A stretch of 64,000 bases of DNA from the NCBI RefSeq assembly GCF_000024605.1, contig NC_013385.1:1173501-1237500 (forward strand), read 5' to 3'. The stretch comes from Ammonifex degensii KC4. GTDB taxonomy: Bacteria; Bacillota; Desulfotomaculia; Desulfotomaculales; Ammonificaceae. The number at the start of each line of letters is the position of its first letter. Position 1 is the first letter of the stretch. The translations under genes and the position numbers were made by a program. Positions 27,300-35,545 of the stretch are shown piece by piece. The notes beneath the pieces are model-generated. The model had not been told where the DNA came from and searched no databases. It saw only the letters and a list, made by a program, of their open reading frames with translations.

Positions 27300-28235
27300 C
27301 TAGTCGAGGTCAAGCTTCCTCGGTGCCCGCCTGCCCATTTGCTGGAGCTTGACCACAGGCGAGGCCTTCTCGTGTATCTGGCGGACATCCTCCTGCAGGT
27401 AGCGCACATACCGCCTGGTCATGCTCAAATCCCTGTGGCCCAGGACGCGCTGTAGGGCGAAGGGATCGTTCGAGGCCTTCAGGAACTCCAGCGCGAAGGT
27501 GTGCCGCAGGCCGTAGGGCGTGACCTTGACCCCTGCCCGCTGGCAGTACTCCCTCACCCTCTCGGCCCAGTAAGTCGGGTTCATAGGCTTGCCCGTCTCG
27601 CTGGCGAAGAGGGGCACCTCCTCGCCCCACCACGAGGGCCGCGCCCTGAGCAGGCGGGCCAGGGCCTGGGCCGTGAGGGGCGAGACGACCAGCGTCCTCC
27701 CCACCCTGGTCTTCGCCACCTCGGGTCGGATGTGAAGCTCCCTCGCGGCCAGGTTGAGGTCGGAGGGCGTCACCCGCAGGAGTTCCCCCGGCCTGGCCCC
27801 CGTGTCCAGCTGTGTGAGGAGAAGGCAGTAGTCGCGCAGGCCCGCGTAAGTCTTCCTGTCGGGCTGGGCCAGGAGCCTCTTCAAGGCCTCAAGCGGGGCG
27901 TGCCGGACGCGGCTCAAGTCCTCCTTCGCCTTCCTGATGCCCTCCAGGGGATTGGCGGGCAGGTGCCCCTCCCTCACGCACCAGTTGAAGAAGGCCTTGA
28001 GGTGGCGGAGCTTGATGTTGTGGTAGCCAGGGGAACTAGGCCTGGCGAAGTAGCGGATGGCGGCCCGGCGAAGCTCCTCGTAGCCCACGAGGGGGCCGCA
28101 GAACCGCACGAACGCCGTGACGATCTTGCGGTAGGTGCTGAGGGTGAGTTCGGCCAGGCCGTCAGCTTTCCTCGCGAGGAGGAATTCCTCCAGCAGGTCG
28201 GGCAAGCTGAGGCGGATGTGGGTGAGCCTGGTCAT
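27300..28235 (-). CDS. int: Tyrosine integrase of the tRNA-Leu element
   Basis: 311 residues from ATG 28235, preceded by GGAGGGG; the longer open frame runs into the tRNA and is rejected. The N-terminal SAM-like core-binding domain (LLEEFLLARKADGLAELTLSTYRKIVTAFVRF) precedes the catalytic domain. That domain shows DTGARPGELLRV (Arg), YGLRHTFALEFL (His-Arg box), VLGHRDL and the nucleophile tyrosine in MTRRYVRY. It cuts and rejoins at the tRNA-Leu 3' end. Its position beside the intact tRNA is typical. No excisionase is clearly recognisable. Confidence 0.93.
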   Translation of the reverse strand: MTRLTHIRLSLPDLLEEFLLARKADGLAELTLSTYRKIVTAFVRFCGPLVGYEELRRAAIRYFARPSSPGYHNIKLRHLKAFFNWCVREGHLPANPLEGIRKAKEDLSRVRHAPLEALKRLLAQPDRKTYAGLRDYCLLLTQLDTGARPGELLRVTPSDLNLAARELHIRPEVAKTRVGRTLVVSPLTAQALARLLRARPSWWGEEVPLFASETGKPMNPTYWAERVREYCQRAGVKVTPYGLRHTFALEFLKASNDPFALQRVLGHRDLSMTRRYVRYLQEDVRQIHEKASPVVKLQQMGRRAPRKLDLD

Positions 28236-28285
28236 GAAAAACCCCTCCTCAGTCGTGGTAGACTCTCGGAGGGGGGAATGCGGCT

Positions 28286-28343
28286 TCTGGTGCCGGAGGC
28301 GGGAGTCGAACCCGCACGGGCAAAGCCCAGAGGATTTTAAGTC
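28286..28343 (-). repeat. attR: direct repeat inside intact tRNA-Leu
   Basis: Identical over 58 bases to 20542-20599. The element supplies this 3' half, which restores a functional tRNA-Leu. One mismatch separates the exact repeat from a few further matching bases. Confidence 0.9.
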
Positions 28344-28373
28344 CCCCGCGTCTGCCGATTCCGCCACTCCGGC
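28288..28373 (-). tRNA. tRNA-Leu (anticodon TAA)
   Basis: 86 bases with CCA encoded. The acceptor pairs GCCGGAG with CTCCGGC. The anticodon loop CTTAAAA gives TAA. The long variable arm is type II, and the T arm is GCGGGTTCGACTCCCGC. A perfect TATAAT on the minus strand (complement of 28396-28401) stands 22 bases upstream. It is the integration target of the element. Confidence 0.95.
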
Positions 28374-28429
28374 ATTTCTAAACTAGACACCTTCAATTAT
28401 ACCAGATGACTTTCCCTTTCGAAAAGCTA

Positions 28430-28444
28430 CTCGCCTGGAGGTAA
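28430..28444. repeat. Left 15 bp target-site duplication of the rve-type IS
   Basis: CTCGCCTGGAGGTAA is repeated exactly at 29712-29726, directly outside both inverted ends. Confidence 0.85.
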
Positions 28445-29711
28445 TGTAGAAGGGCCAGAGTTTCGTTCACAGAGGTTTTTGAAGTTGAAGAGCGTATTAA
28501 AGAGGGTGGGGATCCCCTCCCTTCTACACTTCTGGCAAGTGTACCTTAAAGAAAGGAGGAACCCCACCCGATGACATTATACCAGCAACTTAAGAGGAGC
28601 GGAAACCCCCAGGCAATCGCCCAAACCGTGGCCTCCCTCCTCACCACCTGTAGCCCTAAAGAGGTAGCCCGCATAATGGGCTGCTCCGTCCGCTGGATCT
28701 ATAAACTGCGCAAACGCCTAAACGAATCCGGCGGAAACTTGTCCGGTTGTATCCTCCCTCGCGGCCCCAAAAAAAGAATGCCCAACCGTACCCCTCAAGA
28801 ACTCGAAGCCCTAGTCGTAAAACTCGCTCAGGAAACTAACCTGGGCCCTAAACGCCTCGCCTCCCTCCTGTACCAAAGCCTTAAAATTAAGCTCTCCCCC
28901 TACACCATACGAAATATCCTCAAACGCCACCACATCCGCTGCCGCAAACGCCAAAGCAAAACAGGCTCCCGAAAATACTGGACCGACGTGCAGGCCTTCG
29001 CACCCTTCTCCTTCTGGCAGGTCGATGTAAAACACATAGCCGATAAGACAACCCTCCCAGCCGCAGCCTACTCCTCTATCCTCAAAAACCGCCTACCCCG
29101 TTACCAATTCACCGCTATCGATGTTCGAACAAGAGTGCGGTTCATAGCCTTCGCCTACTCCCTCTCTTTCGCCAACGGAATCGCTTTCCTCGTACTCCTG
29201 GCAAACTGGCTTAAAACCTTCGGCCTTAATCAAACAATCTTTATCCAGACCGATAATGGCTCGGAGTTCGGTGGCCCTCCTAACTCGAGAAAGCGTAAAC
29301 TCATGTCCCTTATCTTCTCTCGCCTTGACTGCCAGCTGCTTAACATACCCGCAGGCAGAAAAGAAGCCAACGGCTATGTAGAAAGATCACACCGCACCGA
29401 CGATGAAGAGTTCTACATCCCCTACCTGGCAGGTATCAGAAGCCAGAAGGATTTCCTTATCTCTGCCCAGAGGTGGATCCTTTACTACAACTACCAGCGT
29501 CCACATCTGGGCCGGGAACTGAACGGGAAAACTCCTATGGAAATAGCGACCTCGCTTTCCCACTACCATCCGGCTATAGGGGCTATGCCGGTGGTAGTCC
29601 TGGATCACCTGGCTCCGCACATCTTCGATGCCTACAAACTCTCTACTCTCCCGTGGGATTACCCACCCAAAAATGAAAGCCTCGCTGTGAACGAAACCCT
29701 GGCTCAATACA
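28445..29711 (+). mobile_element. IS481-like (rve DDE) insertion sequence
   Basis: The 1267 bp element has imperfect inverted ends of about 27 bases (outer TGTA, then CCAG-GTTTCGTTCACAG on both sides). The 15 bp target duplication (28430-28444, 29712-29726) is intact, so the insertion is recent. It sits between the tRNA-Leu promoter region and the terminator of the YeiH operon. Confidence 0.85.
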
Positions 29712-29803
29712 CTCGCCTGGAGGTAAAAGAAGGGGCGCCTTTGCAAGCGCCCCTGAGAGGTTTCGGTTGGAGCAGGTTTAACCCACCGAAGGCGGCGGGA
29801 TGA
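28571..29803 (+). CDS. DDE transposase, IS481-like, reading out of the IS
   Basis: 410 residues. The N-terminal helix-turn-helix is SPKEVARIMGCSVRWIYKLRKRL. The rve catalytic domain has FWQVDVKHI (first Asp), FIQTDNGSEFGG (second Asp) and the Glu region NGYVERSHRTDDEEFY. ATG 28571 follows GAAAGGAGGAACCCC closely. There is no stop inside the element: the frame runs through the right end and the duplication and stops at 29801-29803 in host sequence, adding about 30 foreign residues. Confidence 0.85.
   Translation: MTLYQQLKRSGNPQAIAQTVASLLTTCSPKEVARIMGCSVRWIYKLRKRLNESGGNLSGCILPRGPKKRMPNRTPQELEALVVKLAQETNLGPKRLASLLYQSLKIKLSPYTIRNILKRHHIRCRKRQSKTGSRKYWTDVQAFAPFSFWQVDVKHIADKTTLPAAAYSSILKNRLPRYQFTAIDVRTRVRFIAFAYSLSFANGIAFLVLLANWLKTFGLNQTIFIQTDNGSEFGGPPNSRKRKLMSLIFSRLDCQLLNIPAGRKEANGYVERSHRTDDEEFYIPYLAGIRSQKDFLISAQRWILYYNYQRPHLGRELNGKTPMEIATSLSHYHPAIGAMPVVVLDHLAPHIFDAYKLSTLPWDYPPKNESLAVNETLAQYTRLEVKEGAPLQAPLRGFGWSRFNPPKAAG
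29712..29726. repeat. Right 15 bp target-site duplication of the rve-type IS
   Basis: Exact copy of 28430-28444. It overlaps the T run of the following minus-strand terminator, so the insertion hit the tail of that terminator but duplicated it intact. Confidence 0.85.
29724..29754 (-). terminator. Intrinsic terminator of the YeiH operon
   Basis: On the minus strand AGGGGCGC pairs with GCGCCCCT (29731-29738 and 29747-29754), followed by TTCTTTTA. It lies 24 bases past the stop of the small membrane protein. Confidence 0.75.
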
Positions 29804-29933
29804 TCACCCGGAAGAGTATGAGGAAGAAAACCAGAAGCGTTATGCCGATCCCTAGAGTCCACCAGATCAGTTTCTTTTCCGGTGGGGTGAGATCCGTCCA
29901 TTCCTCCTGCTGCTTCTCCAGCTCGTTGGCCAT
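29778..29933 (-). CDS. Small membrane protein after the YeiH-type exporter, 51 aa
   Basis: ATG 29933, 23 bases after the exporter stop and preceded by an AAAGGGGG-type site. The product starts MANELEKQQEEWTDLTPPEK. It then has one clear membrane span (LIWWTLGIGITLLVFFLILF) and ends IIPPPSVG. It is probably a small accessory subunit of the exporter, co-transcribed and closed by the terminator at 29724-29754. I know of no named family. Confidence 0.65.
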   Translation of the reverse strand: MANELEKQQEEWTDLTPPEKKLIWWTLGIGITLLVFFLILFRVIIPPPSVG

Positions 29934-29956
29934 AGTCTAAAACCCCCTTTCTCCGT

Positions 29957-31441
29957 TTACATGGGCAACCTGGGCGGGTACACACCATGGAAGAAGAGCC
30001 AGGAGATGAAGAGCCCGATCCAGATGATGAACCCGAAGAGGCAGATGAGGTAGACTGCCGCCAGCCGGCCCATTCCCTCTTCCCACAGCTTGCGGAAGTT
30101 GGACATGAGACCGATGGTAAAGAAGGTCAGCACGAAGAAGATACCCCGCACGCTGTCCGCCTCTCCCATGGCCGCCTTAGCTGTGTCTATGAAGGCCTTG
30201 TCCTGTAGGTGGCCCAACCCCACGAGGAGCATGACCAAGAAGGTGAGGAAGTAGCCGATGACGAACTTGGGGAAGCGGTGCCAGATCTCTATGGCCTGGA
30301 CTTGGACTCCCGGCTTGCGCTCGATGCTGTAAACCCACACGAGTGCCAGGATGAAGGCCCAGATACCGATGAAGATGTCAATGAAGATCTTGGTGGTAAC
30401 GGCAGCCATGGTGATGAAGTCCTTATCCCAGTTCACACCCAGCGCATTGAGGGCTTTGGCCTGGATGAGGGCTGCCGTTATGGCACCGCTTGCCACCGCC
30501 GCTCCGTCGGTCTTCACGGCCAAGCCCATCCAGGCGCCGGCCACCATGGGCTGGGTGTAGAGGAAGGCCTGGGCCAGGAAGGGAAGCAGGATGAGCTCTA
30601 CCACAGCGAAAATAACGACGAGTGAGGAAACGATGATGGGTACTACCGGCCGGGCACGGATGGCAGCGCCGGTAGCGATGGCTGCCGATACGCCGCAGAT
30701 GGAGATACCCGAAGCCAGGGGAGCAGCCCATTCCGGAGTGAACCTGAAGTAGCGGCGGGCTATGAAGTAAACCAGAGGCCAGTAAATGAGGTAGGCTTCT
30801 ACGATGGCGCACAGGCCACGTGCCAGGATCTGTCCCGCCAAGCCCAGAGCGTCGCAGGCCTTGATACCTATCGAGGCACCGAGAATTACGATGGCGGTCT
30901 TAACGTACCACTCCGGGCGGGTGGCTTCCTCCAGGAACTGGGCAAAGCCGCGGAAGAAGTTGCCGATGATTAGTCCCAAGATAAGGGCTACGATGAAGCC
31001 AGCTTCACCAGTTAGGCGCAAGACCGGCTTGGTCATGCCTAGCTTCTGCGCGTCGGCCTCGGTCGGCGCCGCGATGGGACCCCAGTTGCCGATAATCCAG
31101 CATAGGTAAGAGAGCCAGAAAATTATCGTGAACCCTACCACGAAGCGCCCCACGTTAAAGCGCATGGCTGCTGCTCCGATGGTGGTGATGACCAGCAGGA
31201 AAAGATAAGTAAGGATGAGGGAAGTTATGCCGGACATGCTTTGCGCGAACTGCTTGGATACCGGGGAAAGGGCTTTGGATATGTCGATCCACATGTTGGT
31301 CTTGACTACCCAGCCTAGGAGGTCAACGCCATAGAGCTTGCCGAGGGCCAGGAAGAAGATCAGGAGTCCGAGCCATACTGCCCACCAGTCTTCGGTGGTT
31401 AGGAGCGGGGAACCACTGTTTCTCTCCTGGGCCATGCCCAT
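29957..31441 (-). CDS. YeiH/UPF0324-type putative (sulfur oxyanion) exporter
   Basis: 494 residues and about twelve membrane spans, longer than typical YeiH (about 350) because of an N-terminal extension. Family features: GEAGFIVALILGLIIGNFF, TAIVILGASIGIKACDALGLAG, PLASGISICGVSAAIATGAAIRA, LPFLAQAFL and MAGAWMGLAVKTDGAAVASGA-like segments. The family is annotated as putative sulfate or sulfonate exporter without firm proof. ATG 31441 has GGAGGG just upstream. It forms a unit with the 51 aa membrane protein. A direct repeat at 31583-31616 may be its operator. Confidence 0.8.
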   Translation of the reverse strand: MGMAQERNSGSPLLTTEDWWAVWLGLLIFFLALGKLYGVDLLGWVVKTNMWIDISKALSPVSKQFAQSMSGITSLILTYLFLLVITTIGAAAMRFNVGRFVVGFTIIFWLSYLCWIIGNWGPIAAPTEADAQKLGMTKPVLRLTGEAGFIVALILGLIIGNFFRGFAQFLEEATRPEWYVKTAIVILGASIGIKACDALGLAGQILARGLCAIVEAYLIYWPLVYFIARRYFRFTPEWAAPLASGISICGVSAAIATGAAIRARPVVPIIVSSLVVIFAVVELILLPFLAQAFLYTQPMVAGAWMGLAVKTDGAAVASGAITAALIQAKALNALGVNWDKDFITMAAVTTKIFIDIFIGIWAFILALVWVYSIERKPGVQVQAIEIWHRFPKFVIGYFLTFLVMLLVGLGHLQDKAFIDTAKAAMGEADSVRGIFFVLTFFTIGLMSNFRKLWEEGMGRLAAVYLICLFGFIIWIGLFISWLFFHGVYPPRLPM

Positions 31442-31582
31442 CCCTCCTTGCCGAGAACAGTGTTCTCCCTTCGCCGCCCGACCTTAAGATCCCGTTTCCC
31501 GCTCGTCCTCTCACCGCCACCTCCTTCGAGCCGACTTCTTTTTACAGTCTATTTACAGCTTATCAGAGAAATACACCGAAGT

Positions 31583-31616
31583 AAAGGTTAAATTGCGGCG
31601 AAAAAAGGTTAAATTG
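31583..31616. promoter_or_regulatory. Two 13 bp direct repeats upstream of the exporter
   Basis: AAAGGTTAAATTG occurs at 31583-31595 and 31604-31616, centres 21 bases apart, two helical turns. They lie about 140-175 bases before the exporter start and beside the permease terminator. Such spacing suits cooperative binding of a regulator; none is encoded nearby. Confidence 0.4.
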
Positions 31617-31642
31617 ACGTAAAAAGCGGCCTTCGAGGCCGC
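31617..31642 (-). terminator. Intrinsic terminator of the APC permease gene
   Basis: GCGGCCT and AGGCCGC (31626-31632, 31636-31642) form a tight hairpin with a TTTTT run on the minus strand. It lies about 50 bases after the permease stop. It has survived although the gene is split. Confidence 0.75.
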
Positions 31643-31995
31643 CTAGATCGATAGTATTACTAAAAATGGGCGAGGGCCGGTCGCCAAGACTTCGATTATA
31701 CTTTGGAGGAGCCTAAACTCCCCACCTCTAACTTCACCCTGGCGTGCTTAATCCCGTAAGTGAAGTAGACTAAGAAACCCAGCAGCATCCAGACGGCAAA
31801 GCGGATCAGAGTGACGGCAGGCAAACTGAAAATCAGAGCCAGGGAGCCGATGACGCCTAAAGGAGCCACCAGCCACAGTGCCGGCACTTTGAAAGAGCGC
31901 TTGGCTCCCGGCCTGGTGATCCGCATTACCATGACGCTTACTGAGGTGAGGGTTGCCAACAGCTAATCGGTTTGCTATACTATCACCGGTGATCG

Positions 31996-32652
31996 TTGGA
32001 GATGCCGAGGTACCATAAGAAGCGCATGTACCGGATTGCCGAAGCGGCAGTCCTGCTCGGCGTTCACAAGGACACCCTGCGCCGCTGGGAAAGGGAAGGA
32101 AAGATCAAAGCCGTCTGGCTCGGGCGAGAGCGCCGCTTCCCCGAAGAAGAGATCCGCCGCCTCTTAGGAGAAGCCAACCCCGACACGGTAGTGCTTTACG
32201 CCCGGGTATCGGGCCACGCGAGACGAGCGGACCTCCAGCGACAGGTAGAGGTATTGAGAGAAGCGTACGGCCCCAAATTCTCTAACGTGGTGGTCCTGAC
32301 CGACGTCGGTTCCGGCCTCTCGACTTCCCGCAGGGGTTTGAGGAAGGCCATGGAACTGGCCCGGGAGAGAAAGATACGTGCCGTCGCCGTCACCTGTCCC
32401 GACAGGCTGACGCGCTTCGGCTTCGAGTACCTGGAAGAGTACTTCTCGAGCTTCGGCGTCGAAGTCCTCGTGCTCAACCGGGAAGAAGACAAAAGCTCGC
32501 AGCAGGAACTGGTAGAAGACTTGCTCACTATAGTCACCTCTTTCGCGGGCAAGCTCTACGGGCACAGGTCGCACAAGGTGAAAAAGCTCAAGAATGAGGT
32601 GAAGGAGGCACTCTCCCGCCTTGATACTGACGACCAGCTTGAGACTCCCTGA
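31996..32652 (+). CDS. tnpA: IS607-family serine recombinase (second copy)
   Basis: 218 residues. The MerR-like DNA-binding motif RIAEAAVLLGVHKDTLRRWEREGKI leads into the resolvase domain with nucleophile serine in LYARVSGHARRADLQRQVE, then DVGSGLSTSRRGLRKAMELA and VTCPDRLTRFGFEYLEEYFSSFGVEVL. TTG 31996 or ATG 32002 can start it. It is clearly diverged from the recombinase at 17157-17816, so these are two related elements rather than copies of one recent burst. Confidence 0.92.
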   Translation: MEMPRYHKKRMYRIAEAAVLLGVHKDTLRRWEREGKIKAVWLGRERRFPEEEIRRLLGEANPDTVVLYARVSGHARRADLQRQVEVLREAYGPKFSNVVVLTDVGSGLSTSRRGLRKAMELARERKIRAVAVTCPDRLTRFGFEYLEEYFSSFGVEVLVLNREEDKSSQQELVEDLLTIVTSFAGKLYGHRSHKVKKLKNEVKEALSRLDTDDQLETP

Positions 32653-32711
32653 TGAACTGGTCGAGCCCTTGAAGAACCTCACCGCCCCTGGGACTCAAAG
32701 TCCAGGAGCGG

Positions 32712-34217
32712 GTGCTGGCGATGTACTGGTCGCCTGAAGGCCTGGAAGCCGTGGTCTCTTCCCCTGGCAAGGCGTGGAAGCTTTTAGACACACAGCTTTC
32801 CCGCCCGCAGGATGTCTACGTCCCCAGCCGCGCGTGGCGCTGCATCCTGGAGTCGGCGGGGCGCATCCTGCGCTCCATGGCCGAGAGAAAGCGCATCTTC
32901 GAGTTCCTTTTGCCTCACTTCAACGGCAAGGCCAAAGACGCCGCGAGGGAGCTTTACGGCCTGCTCAAAAAAGACGGGGAAGGGGAGAAGTTCGGGTATC
33001 TCTTCAACGTGGCCGAGGCTGTGGCCAACTTCTACGCCGAGCACGAGAGGCTCCCTAAGGACTTTTTCGAGCTCCAGAAGAAGCCCGAGCCCAAGAAGTT
33101 CACCTTCACGACTTCCCCGGACGACGGTCCTGAGAAAGGGCAGGTGGTGAGGTACGAGTGCGACGGGAGGGTCCTGCGGGGCCAGGTGAAGCTTCCGAAC
33201 TCTCCCGAGCCCAGGAAGGAAGAAGACTGGCGGTGGTTCTCCTTCGAGGCCGAACTCCCGGAGAAGCTCCGGGAGAAGCTGGCTCAGGGAGGAAAGCTCT
33301 GTGCCCCTGACCTGAGGCTCAAGGTCAAGCCTTCGGGCAAGCTCGTCGCCCTCCTCGATGTCAAGGTGGAGGTGCCGGAAAAGACGCCTTCAGGTGAAAA
33401 AGACCGGGCGCTGGGGGTCGACTGGGGCCTGAGGAAGCTCGTGACCGGCACCGTGGTCTCGAAGAAAGGACAGCTCACCCCTCCCTTCTTCGTCTTCTGA
33501 CAGGCCTTAAAAGACAAGCTCCTCCGCATCCGGGAAGAGATAAGCCGGCTGCAGAAGATACGCGACCGGTATGAAAAGAAAAGCCCGGAGTGGAAGAAGT
33601 ACAACCGGATGATGGCCTCCGCCTGGCAGAAGTACCACCGGATACAGCACCAGCTCGCCCACCAGGTGTCAAGCCTCTTGGTGCTCTTAGCCGGGGCCTT
33701 CGGCTGCCGGTACGTCTTTGTCGAGTGGCTCCTCACCCTGCGTGGGAAGAAGGGGAGGTCGAAGGATCTCAACTGGTGGGTGACCACCACGGTGAGGGGG
33801 CTCCTCTTCAGGCTCCTGAGGTACAAAGCGCGGCTTTTGGGGATCAGGGTCGTACCGGTCCCTCCGGGCGGCACGAGCACCGTTTGCCCCAGGTGCCTGA
33901 AGGAAGGCAAGCGCGTCAAGTCGCCAAGCGAGCCTGAGGAGAAGGACTCCGGTTCCTGGTTCGTCTGCCCTTCCTGCGGGTACAATGCCGACCGGGACTA
34001 CGTGGGGAGCCTCAACGTCGGGAGGACGGGCTTTAGGCTCGAAAGGCCGCTGACCTACACGGTCTGTTGCGCCGCGGCGAAGCCGTTCCCGTCGCAGGGA
34101 GCTTCCCCTGTGGGAGCGACCTTCACCACGCTGGGGTACGTCAAAAGCGTCTTTGTAGCCAACTTCAACGCGCTGACCAGATTCCTGGATCCTGCAGTCT
34201 TACCTAGCATAACCTAG
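32712..34217 (+). pseudogene. tnpB: Canonical TnpB nuclease gene with in-frame TGA
   Basis: The two parts 32712-33500 and 33501-34217 are in the same frame, separated only by TGA at 33498-33500 (PPFFVF-stop-QALKDKLLRIREEISRL). The RuvC acids are in LGVDWGLRKL, YVFVEWLLTL and YNADRDYVGSLNVG. The zinc ribbon is CPRC and CPSCGYN. TnpB is the RNA-guided nuclease that helps such elements persist. This copy would make only the first 262 residues unless the TGA is read through. Confidence 0.85.
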
Positions 34218-35545
34218 CGTGGGAGGAACGGTAAAAGCCGTCAAACCGCCGATGTTGGCCAGCTCCGCCAGTTCATTAATCGAAAGAAAACCGCCTCCAA
34301 GTATGGCCACGCCAAAAATTACGAGGGTGGCTATGTGAGGAACGCGAGTGCGCTCATGAACACGAGCGAAAACGGGAGGCAGCAACCCGTCGCGGCTCAT
34401 GGCGAAGAGAATCCGCGTGGCACTCAAACCGTAGCCCAACATAACGGCGATGAGACCGAAGAGTATGGCCACGGAGATCAAGGCCCCACCCCAGCGAATA
34501 CCCATTTCCATGAGAGCGAACGCAGCGGGATCAGGGACGTCCAGGCGGGTGTAGTTCACCACCCCGGTAAGGACTGCCGCCACCCCCACGTAGAGCAGGA
34601 TGACAATCGCCAGCCCTCCTATAAGGGCGATGGGTATGCTTCGCTGGGGATTTTTAACCTCTTCCAAAACGGCGGTTATCCCGTCGAACCCGGTGTAGGC
34701 GAAGAAGGTAAGCGCGGCTCCGGTCATTATGCCGGCCAGCCCGAAGGGAGCGAACGGGTGCCAGTTGGCCGGCTTGAGATGAAAGAGCCCGCAGGCCACA
34801 AAGAAAAGAATGGCCGACAACTTTATTACGGTCAAAAGGGTATTGGTCCTGCTAACGTTCTTGATGCCGCTGTAGGCAATGTAGCCCACCAGTAAAAGTC
34901 CTAGTATGGCCGGCAAGTTGATTATGCCGCCGTGTGCAATATCTCTGGTAAGAGCTGCGGGTAAATTTATTCCCAAAGATTTTAAGAATGAAACTACGTA
35001 ACCAGACCAGCCGACTGAAACCGTACTACACACCACCGTAAACTCGAAGAGCAGGTCCCATCCCACGATCCAGGCCAGGATTTCTCCCAAAGCAATGTAA
35101 GCGTAGGTGTAGGCGCTTCCCGCAAAAGGTGCCATGGAGGCAAACTCCACATAGCAAAGACCGACGCAAATGCAGACTATTCCCCCTAGCAGATAAGAAA
35201 GACTCACCGCCGGCCCGGCGTACTTGGCCGCCGCCACGCCTGGGAGCACAAAAATACCTGCTCCGATAAGCGAACCTATAAACAGGAGCAAAAGCTCCAG
35301 CGTGCCGATTTCGCGCTTGAGCTTATACGCTTTGTCTTCCGCCAGGGCTTTTACCTGCTCGATGCCCTTTTTGCGTAGCAGTATTGACCCGTTTGCCTGA
35401 CCCATTTCCGGTCTTTCCCCTCCCCTGTCTCCAAGCTACAAAAATTTTTGGGCAACATTTTACCACACGCCGCAGTACGGCAAGAAGCAGGAAAGAGCAT
35501 CTGCTGGGCGGAAATAACTCTTCTACGGAAAGGAGGGATCTATCT

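Larger units (their letters stand above)
20542..28343. mobile_element. Integrative element in tRNA-Leu with prim-pol replication module
   Basis: A 58 bp exact direct repeat (20542-20599 and 28286-28343), the 3' part of tRNA-Leu, bounds 7.8 kb of accessory genes. The integrase sits next to the intact tRNA, the standard tRNA-integration layout. Contents: integrase, three small HTH regulators, a primase-polymerase, a DUF3987 protein, a long palindrome and several unknown genes. No capsid, portal, terminase or conjugation genes are visible, so it looks like an integrated plasmid or satellite. Confidence 0.88.
31951..34230 (+). mobile_element. IS607-family element inserted in the permease gene
   Basis: Intact tnpA and a tnpB with an in-frame stop. 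The GG dinucleotide is at 31951-31952 and again at 34230-34231. The left end reads GGT-TGCCAACAGCT and the right end AGGAAC-GGT, matching the element in cobN at both ends although the genes differ. The tnpB frame reaches within 13 bases of the right end, so any guide RNA must overlap its 3' coding region. Confidence 0.9.
31696..35405 (-). pseudogene. APC-family amino acid permease split by IS607
   Basis: N-terminal part 34230-35405 (392 codons): KREIGTLELLLLFIGSLIGAGIFVLPGVAA, the family signature, then about ten membrane spans. C-terminal part 31696-31950 (84 residues): TSVSVMVMRITRPGAKRSFKVPALW. Joining ACC (34230-34232 complement) to CTC (31948-31950 complement) gives LTAFTLTSVSVMVMR in frame and a 476-residue protein, normal for YfnA-like permeases. 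Everything except the insertion is intact, so precise excision would restore the gene. Substrate unknown. Confidence 0.92.

Noticed and set aside
27300-28367. Integrase open frame extending through tRNA-Leu to 28367.
   Set aside because: The first 44 codons are tRNA and leader sequence. ATG 28235 has a proper ribosome binding site and starts the conserved domain.
28445-29711. The rve-type IS as part of the tRNA-Leu integrative element.
   Set aside because: It lies outside the 58 bp repeats and has its own intact target duplication, so it inserted separately.
33498-33500. TGA in tnpB considered as a selenocysteine codon.
   Set aside because: No hairpin like a bacterial SECIS is evident just after it and TnpB has no known selenoprotein form. 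A nonsense mutation is simpler.
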